This document shows, piece after piece, positions 6,230-11,064 of a stretch of 11,064 nucleotides of DNA. A program made the translations under genes and the position numbers. Below the pieces are notes generated by a model. It was given only the letters and a program-made list of their open reading frames with translations, made no database searches and was not told the DNA's origin. Numbering within the stretch: position 1 is the first letter of the stretch; the number at the start of each line of letters is the position of its first letter. Location of the stretch: NCBI GenBank assembly GCA_028709985.1, contig JAQUTB010000031.1, forward strand, positions 1 through 11,064, given 5' to 3'. The stretch comes from Dethiosulfovibrio sp. GTDB taxonomy: Bacteria; Synergistota; Synergistia; Synergistales; Dethiosulfovibrionaceae.

Positions 6230-6472
6230 ATGTCTATAAGAGGATTTCAGATGATGATGCAGGTCCACATCCCAGTCACAGAGCACCACGTTATCTCCAG
6301 GGATATCGTCCGCAACTACGGTGATAGAGAAGAGATGGAGATGAATATGATAAACTACATTAACAATATAAGAGAGAACGACCAGATAGGCTTTGGCGAC
6401 GATATTATTTTCCTCCCCTCTGGAATGGGCAAAAGAGCGGTTGTGGAGTTCACCTATAAGGTCACGGACTGA
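6230..6472 (+). CDS. Small soluble protein of unknown function (80 aa)
   Basis: I do not recognise this protein. It is acidic, methionine-rich and free of cysteine, with no membrane span or signal peptide. The front MSIRGFQMMMQVHIPVTEHH looks like a beta strand, residues 22-52 are probably helical (ISRDIVRNYGDREEMEMN and on), and the end alternates as strands (IIFLPSGMGKRAVVEFTYKV). This would give a compact alpha/beta fold. AAAGGAGAGG lies just upstream. It shares an operon with the small membrane protein before it, so the two may work together at the membrane; that is inference. A hairpin starts four bases after the stop codon. Confidence 0.75.
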   Translation: MSIRGFQMMMQVHIPVTEHHVISRDIVRNYGDREEMEMNMINYINNIRENDQIGFGDDIIFLPSGMGKRAVVEFTYKVTD

Positions 6473-6475
6473 CGT

Positions 6476-6518
6476 TTAAACGGCGAGGAGAGGGATCAGC
6501 CCTTTTCTCGCCGTTTAA
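6476..6518. terminator. Hairpin terminator shared by two convergent genes
   Basis: TTAAACGGCGAG pairs perfectly over 12 bp with CTCGCCGTTTAA, and GGG with CCC inside the loop can lengthen the stem. It starts four bases after the 80-aa gene's stop. The convergent regulator gene ends inside the loop (stop at 6496-6498), so the right arm is also its last coding bases. There is no strong T-run on either side, so termination efficiency is uncertain. Confidence 0.65.
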
Positions 6519-9291
6519 GTAATTGATCCTCTATGGAGTCCAGAAAATCCATGGACCGATCTCTCTTGACGAGCCACGTGCCGGAGAAACGGGCCCTCTT
6601 GATATGTCCTGTCGCCCCATCCATATCGCCTTTTCCGTGGCAATCGTAGGCGCAGAGGGCGTTGAAAATGACCCCTAGGTTGCCGAAGATAACCCCGTCC
6701 TTATGCGTCTTGACCTGGGAGAGGCTCTCCGACAGGCCGTTGAAATCCTTTTTTAGCCACATGAGATAGGCCATCATTATGTGGATAACCCACCTCCCCT
6801 GGTGGATCTCCCCCTTTTGTAACCAAGTCAGTGCCCTCTTTAGATGGACCTCCGCCGAAACAGTATCTTCGCTGTCGAGGGCGATCTTTCCCATGGAGCT
6901 CTCCACCATGGCTGAGAGGGAGCTGTATCTCTGCCCCAGGTTCCTGAGGTCCTCCAGAATCTCAAGGGATAGAGAGAGGTTCTTTCGCCCCTCTTCGATG
7001 GAGCCCTTTCGGGCCATGGCTACCCCCTTCATCCTCAGTGCGATGGATCGGCTAAGCTGATCTCCTTCGCAGAAACGCTCCATATCCTCCCCGTAGCGAG
7101 CCAGGAGGTCCTCGTCCCCTGTCCTGATGGCCAGAAGGCAGAGCCCATGAAGGCACTCGGTCGCCAGAGCCGAGTCTCGGCGTTCCTGGCATTCCTCCAG
7201 TGTCTTGGTCAAGTGCCTTTTGCCTCTCTCCAGATCCCCTGTCCACAACCAGTGGAACCCCGTAAGGGCCTGGAACCGGCTCTCCAGGGGGCGAAGCGAA
7301 ATGCGATCCCCTACGAACCTATGAAAAAGAGCCTGTATCTGAACCGTCAGCCTTTCTATCTCTTTCGTCCAGGTCCCAGTCTGCTCGACCTTTTTAAGGA
7401 CTCCGTCCTCTATCGGGGGAAATCCCTCACATCTTGATCTAACCAGTAACCTTAGGTAGCGTATATGGATCTCTATCTGCTGCTCAAGGGATCCTCCTTC
7501 TTTGCCCCTGGTTATGTCTCTGAGGCAGAGGGTTGGCGAATAAAATCCCTGAGGGTCTCTCTTAAGGGATTTAGCCAGCATCCTCTGGGAGACAAAGTGC
7601 CTCTTGAGTTGAGGCGCAGACCTACGAAAAAAGGCCCTTATCTGAGGATGGACCACCGCTAGTGCTGCGTTGCCATCGAAGGATATATCCGCCTTCAATA
7701 GGTCCATCCTCTCCAGTGTTACCAGCTCTTTCTCCAGGTCTTTATCCTTTATGTGCTCTTTGAGCGTATTTAGTGAAATTGGCTCGTCTATAATAGACAG
7801 TATTTCCATCAGCTCTATTTGAAGGGGTGAAAGTCTGTTGGATATTGCCCTTATGGAAAACTCCAGCCTGTCACCTAAATGTTCAAGTCCCTTTCCCAGG
7901 GCATAGAGCTCCGAAAGGGCCGACAGACATACGGGCAAGCCCAGGGTCTCCTCGTATATAAGTTCGTCCTCGTCGGGCAAAGGTCCATCCTCAGCGATAC
8001 CGAGTACATGACGACAGAATATTCCGCACTCTCTTGCCCCGAAGGGTAGGATTTTTATGGCTTTGTATCTTATCCTGCCTTCCGCAGCCATGGCACCAAG
8101 CCATCTTTCGTTGCTGCCGAAGGTCTCCGGGTGGTCCACCATCAGGACTGTGAGGTTTTCTGGGTTTGACGACAGAACTTTCTTCATTATTACCATGTCA
8201 TCTTGTCCTATAAACCTCATCTCGTCTAGAAAAAAGGTCATCCTTCCCTCTTGAGCTCTTATGGATATAAAGTTGGCTATCTCTTTGCTCTGTTCCTTTA
8301 AGGGGACGTCCTCCTTCAGGTTCAGGCCGTATCTTCTTGCCACCTGGTAGAGATCCTGCCATGGGTTGTCCCTGTTTTGGTGGGATATCCTGCACACTAA
8401 AGATTTACCCATCATGTCGCTGTGGTCCCTCAATATCCGATTCAGAATCGCGGTCCTGCCGCTTCCCTCCGCCCCCCAAAGGGAGATACAAAGTGGTCTC
8501 TCGTCCTGTTCCGCTATAAGCTTCAATATCTGGGCCTTCTCGTTGTCCCTACCCCAGAGGTCCTTCGATGGATCCCTCCTTTTATGGGTTGGCATCGAGT
8601 CCAGCCTTTGGAATATAGACTTATAGAGGTCGGTCGTCTCAGGAGAGGGATCTATCCCCATCTCGTTTCTCAGCCTGGCTGATAGGGCCGCGTAGGTCTC
8701 GACTATTCGGGACAGGTTTCCCTGCTTTTCCAGAGCTCCCATAAGTTTTTTGGCGATCTCCTCGTCCCAAGGGGCGAGAGAGATCGCGTTGGTCAGCAAA
8801 GCTATCGTACGCTCGTCTTCGCCGGACAGACTTGCTTTTTCCGCCTGTGAGATCAGCTTTTTAACGTAGAGCTCCCTGAAATGATCCCTTTGTGTCTGGA
8901 CCCATTGATTGAACTCCTCCATACCGTCCAGGTAAAAACCCTCCAGGAACGGCAGCCCTAGCCTCTTCAGATCTCTGTCCCCTAAGACTCCCATATCGGG
9001 AAGAAAGTCCAGGTCGCTTCTTATCTTACCCTGCGCTATGGATATGCGGCTGTTGTTCGACAGTATCGTCGAGCGGTCCAGGGCGGACCTCAGCTGATAG
9101 AGGGCGTTTCTGAGGTTTTTGGCCCCAGATCTCTCGTCCTTGTCGGGCCACAGATGCTGGGCCAACCAGCTCCTGGACACGGATTCCTCAACTATCAACA
9201 TATAGGCCAGGGCTTCCACTTTTTTAAACGAAAAGGTTACAGGTTCACCTCTGAAACTCAACGACGGTGGTCCAAAAAGCCTAGCGTACAT
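6496..9291 (-). CDS. Large BTAD-domain transcriptional regulator with STAND/AAA-like ATPase core and TPR-like tail
   Basis: A 931-aa one-protein sensor-regulator with the SARP/AfsR-like order of parts. Residues 1-95 are an OmpR-type winged-helix DNA-binding domain (LAQHLWPDKD then AKNLRNALYQLRSALD). Residues 96-232 are the bacterial transcriptional activator (BTAD) helical domain, ending RLRNEMGIDPSPETTDLYK. Residues 245-460 are a P-loop ATPase: Walker A-like GAEGSGRT (273-280), Walker B TFFLDE (353-357), LTVLMVDHPET (380-390) as sensor 1, and GLPVCLSAL (451-459), matching the GLPL motif of STAND proteins. A second winged helix lies near 490-545, and TPR-like helical pairs fill roughly 660-931. 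The Walker A lysine is arginine (R279), which is unusual. STAND regulators normally switch on by binding a ligand and nucleotide; the signal and targets are unknown. GAGGTGAT supports the start. The nearest candidate target is the divergent chemoreceptor gene. Confidence 0.9.
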   Translation of the reverse strand: MYARLFGPPSLSFRGEPVTFSFKKVEALAYMLIVEESVSRSWLAQHLWPDKDERSGAKNLRNALYQLRSALDRSTILSNNSRISIAQGKIRSDLDFLPDMGVLGDRDLKRLGLPFLEGFYLDGMEEFNQWVQTQRDHFRELYVKKLISQAEKASLSGEDERTIALLTNAISLAPWDEEIAKKLMGALEKQGNLSRIVETYAALSARLRNEMGIDPSPETTDLYKSIFQRLDSMPTHKRRDPSKDLWGRDNEKAQILKLIAEQDERPLCISLWGAEGSGRTAILNRILRDHSDMMGKSLVCRISHQNRDNPWQDLYQVARRYGLNLKEDVPLKEQSKEIANFISIRAQEGRMTFFLDEMRFIGQDDMVIMKKVLSSNPENLTVLMVDHPETFGSNERWLGAMAAEGRIRYKAIKILPFGARECGIFCRHVLGIAEDGPLPDEDELIYEETLGLPVCLSALSELYALGKGLEHLGDRLEFSIRAISNRLSPLQIELMEILSIIDEPISLNTLKEHIKDKDLEKELVTLERMDLLKADISFDGNAALAVVHPQIRAFFRRSAPQLKRHFVSQRMLAKSLKRDPQGFYSPTLCLRDITRGKEGGSLEQQIEIHIRYLRLLVRSRCEGFPPIEDGVLKKVEQTGTWTKEIERLTVQIQALFHRFVGDRISLRPLESRFQALTGFHWLWTGDLERGKRHLTKTLEECQERRDSALATECLHGLCLLAIRTGDEDLLARYGEDMERFCEGDQLSRSIALRMKGVAMARKGSIEEGRKNLSLSLEILEDLRNLGQRYSSLSAMVESSMGKIALDSEDTVSAEVHLKRALTWLQKGEIHQGRWVIHIMMAYLMWLKKDFNGLSESLSQVKTHKDGVIFGNLGVIFNALCAYDCHGKGDMDGATGHIKRARFSGTWLVKRDRSMDFLDSIEDQLLKRREKG

Positions 9292-9327
9292 GGATCATCA
9301 CCTCAAATATGGGGTCTTGCGAACTAT

Positions 9328-9577
9328 AGGGGATCTCTAAAAACTCACATTTGAGTCCCTCGGAGAGACCGCTCCGCCTGCGCCCTGTTTCGCCCAAACA
9401 TATTTTCGACCTGCCTGTTCCGTACGAACCGCCTCGGAGGGCACGTCCTGTGCCCCCTCGGCTTGGGGCGACGTCCTGTCGCCCCATTCTACTACACGAC
9501 GGCATGTCGAAAATACGGGCTCAAATGGGCTTCGTCGGAGCGATCTCTCCGAGGATCAGCGTTTTTAGAGGTCCCCT
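9328..9577 (-). repeat. Palindromic repeat element, copy C (250 bp), inverted relative to A and B
   Basis: The terminal arms AGGGGATCTCTAAAAAC (9328-9344) and its near-complement ending at 9577 pair with one mismatch. The dyad extends outward as TATA on both sides, so the exact ends and the duplication (AT, or TA with one extra base in the element) are uncertain. The 18-base arm at 9358-9375 pairs with 9537-9554 apart from one position. Both pentaloop hairpins are present: GGGCAC and GTGCCC around GTCCT (9439-9455), and GGGGCGAC and GTCGCCCC around GTCCT (9465-9485); on the minus strand the loop reads AGGAC. The inner arms are AT-rich (ATATTTTCGAC with GTCGAAAATAC) where copy A has GTATACTCGAC with GTCGAGTATAC. 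The copy separates the regulator and chemoreceptor start regions. Confidence 0.92.
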
Positions 9578-9726
9578 ATAATATCTCACAAATCATCTGA
9601 CAATGTCAAATCGCGTCAAAAAGATCGTCCATAGGCAGAAGACGCCAATTTTATACTTTGGTTGTAAAGTTATACATAAAGCGGTTCTGAGACAATGCAG
9701 GTCCGTATTGAAGGGAGTGAAGGTGA
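9578..9726 (+). promoter_or_regulatory. Leader region of the chemoreceptor gene; candidate promoter, no clear consensus
   Basis: This stretch is AT-rich compared with its surroundings. It holds the dyad TGACA-A-TGTCA (9598-9608), a second dyad ACTTT-N6-AAAGT (9655-9670) and a -10-like TATACA (9671-9676) without a good -35 box. TATAAT at the very edge of repeat C (9577-9582) also lacks a -35 partner. I see no convincing sigma-28 flagellar promoter. AGGGAG (9712-9717) is the ribosome binding site of the gene at 9727. Confidence 0.3.
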
Positions 9727-11064
9727 ATGGGGTTTCTCAACTATATGAGGAGGATTTCAATCCGAGCTAGGCTGGTAATTCTTGTGTTTCTCATGATAGC
9801 CTTTTCAGGCCTGACCTCGTTCATACTGGTGGAGGCCCTTAACTCGGTTTCGGCCATGGTAGGAGATCTCTACGGTAGGGGCTCTAAAGCTGCCGTCACC
9901 GCCTACGAGGCTGCGGACGGCATGAACCAGGTCGCGGTTAACCTCTACAGGGCATTGAACGCGTCGGAGTCTGACGTCAGGAAAAAGTATGGCAGGATGG
10001 TTATGGAGGGACACAAGGCTCTGGGAGGCGCTCTGGACCGCTTTGGAAAGCTGGACCTCAGCGCGAACGGCAGGTCCTTGTACGAAAAGTCGTTCAAGCT
10101 CTACAAGGAATGGAGCCCTATGACCGATTCCTTGGTCTCAGTCCTTGAAAGAGGGGGCTCTCACCAGGAATTTATGGCTATAGCCTCTTCCGGCTCAAGC
10201 ATGACCGTAAAGCTGGATGAGTCCCTGAAAGAACTGGTTAAGGCCGCCTCGGCCAGCATAGAGCAGGTCTACGGAAACATCCTTGTCAGGAGGGATTCAA
10301 CGAAGAGGGAGGCTATATGGATAGTCGTCTCGATGACAGCCCTGTCTATCCTGCTATCAGCGCTGGTGGTTCTGTCGATCTCTCGCCCCGTGGGGGCTAT
10401 CGTCAAGGCTATCCGAACGGTCGCGGATAGTATGGACCTTTCCCACAGAGGCTCTGGTGCAGGTAACGATGAGATCACCGTTATATCAAACGCACTGAAT
10501 TCCCTGTTCGACGCCTTCGAGGGCGCCATGATAAAGGTCAAAGACATGTCCTGCGAGCTATCCGGGTATGCCCAGACCTTTTCAGCCACAGCTGAGGAGG
10601 CCAACGCCACTGTGGAGGAGGTTATGGCCCAGGTCGACCGCACCGGAGACATGGTCGGGAACCTGGCTGCCAGCACCGAGGAGATAAACGCAAGCGTGGA
10701 GGAGGTCGCCGCTGGGTCCCAGTCCGCGGCCAACAGAAGCGTGGATGTAGCCAGCCAGGTCGAGGACGCGCGGAGATCGGGGCAGGAGGGGCTGCTGTCG
10801 GTCAAAAAGGCGGTTCAGGCGGTAATAAAGGTGGCGGATGAGTCTAGAAGCTCCATGCACAGGGTGAGGGACCTCGGAGTGAGAGCTCAGGAGATTCAGG
10901 CCTTCGTCAGCGATATCGGGTCTATAGCAGATCAGACCAACCTGCTGGCGCTGAACGCCGCCATAGAGGCGGCCCGCGCCGGAGAGGCGGGGCGCGGATT
11001 CGCGGTCGTAGCCGACGAGGTAAGAAAACTGGCCGAGTCCTCCAGCCAGTCCGCCGAGAAGATC
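9727..11064 (+). CDS. Methyl-accepting chemotaxis protein, partial (C-terminus outside window)
   Basis: 446 codons are visible, running off the window end without a stop. The start ATG follows an in-frame TGA (9724-9726), so the start is certain among the ATG choices near it. Domains in order: a basic N-terminus, TM1 at about 16-36 ([20 protein letters not shown]), a mostly helical periplasmic four-helix-bundle-like sensor at 37-195, TM2 at about 197-219 ([20 protein letters not shown]), a HAMP domain at 219-275 ([20 protein letters not shown]), then the long coiled-coil signalling domain. The highly conserved hairpin tip that binds CheA and CheW is complete: [20 protein letters not shown], then [18 protein letters not shown] (400-439). 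EE/AA-rich heptads such as [13 protein letters not shown] and [12 protein letters not shown] look like methylation-type helices. It would sense an extracellular signal and control the flagellar motor; the ligand is unknown. Confidence 0.95.
   Translation, partial: MGFLNYMRRISIRARLVILVFLMIAFSGLTSFILVEALNSVSAMVGDLYGRGSKAAVTAYEAADGMNQVAVNLYRALNASESDVRKKYGRMVMEGHKALGGALDRFGKLDLSANGRSLYEKSFKLYKEWSPMTDSLVSVLERGGSHQEFMAIASSGSSMTVKLDESLKELVKAASASIEQVYGNILVRRDSTKREAIWIVVSMTALSILLSALVVLSISRPVGAIVKAIRTVADSMDLSHRGSGAGNDEITVISNALNSLFDAFEGAMIKVKDMSCELSGYAQTFSATAEEANATVEEVMAQVDRTGDMVGNLAASTEEINASVEEVAAGSQSAANRSVDVASQVEDARRSGQEGLLSVKKAVQAVIKVADESRSSMHRVRDLGVRAQEIQAFVSDIGSIADQTNLLALNAAIEAARAGEAGRGFAVVADEVRKLAESSSQSAEKI

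Noticed and set aside
1448..9577. Integron attC sites or a CRISPR array as explanation for the repeats
   Set aside because: The copies are kilobases apart between ordinary genes, in both orientations, without integrase, cas genes, regular spacers or attC core sites.
9577..9582. TATAAT at the edge of repeat C as a promoter delivered by the element for the chemoreceptor gene
   Set aside because: No -35-like hexamer lies 16-18 bases upstream, and the leader to the ATG would be about 140 bases. Possible but not supported.

Overview
The window looks like a chromosomal segment from an anaerobic, amino-acid- or peptide-using bacterium of the Synergistota, perhaps close to Dethiosulfovibrio. This is inference from overall feel: moderate-to-high GC, heavy use of ATA and AGG codons, a peptidase T, a large BTAD-type regulator, and densely packed genes broken up by long palindromic repeats. 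No marker gene here proves the assignment.

Left part (1-4461). A partial MerR-family regulator on the minus strand is divergent from a three-gene ABC importer operon on the plus strand. The operon has a periplasmic binding protein (428-1429), a fused double permease starting at a TTG codon (1718-3400) and an ATPase (3406-4461). It has the layout of the Fbp/Afu (COG1840-type) ferric iron and related importers, but the binding protein lacks the tandem tyrosine pair of classical FbpA, so the substrate is open. A perfect dyad sits between the regulator and the operon. A strong hairpin and a 208-bp palindromic repeat sit between the first two operon genes.

Middle (4459-6518). A second repeat copy abuts the ATPase stop codon and fills the convergent gap before pepT (minus strand). 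pepT is divergent from two small, unrecognised plus-strand genes (63 and 80 aa). A 12-bp-stem hairpin closes this pair and overlaps the end of the next, convergent gene.

Right part (6496-11064). A 931-aa minus-strand transcriptional regulator has a winged-helix plus BTAD front end, a STAND/AAA-like ATPase core whose Walker A lysine is replaced by arginine, and a TPR-like tail. A third repeat copy (250 bp, inverted relative to the first two) lies in front of it. Beyond that, a methyl-accepting chemotaxis receptor begins at 9727 and runs off the window.

The most notable signal is the repeat family. Three copies of a 208-250 bp nested palindrome lie within 8.2 kb. Their stems change in a pair-preserving way, and they carry small hairpins with different stems but the same five-base loop. 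They look like ERIC/MITE-like non-coding elements that fold as nucleic acid. Nothing in the window looks like a transposase or other protein that would move them.
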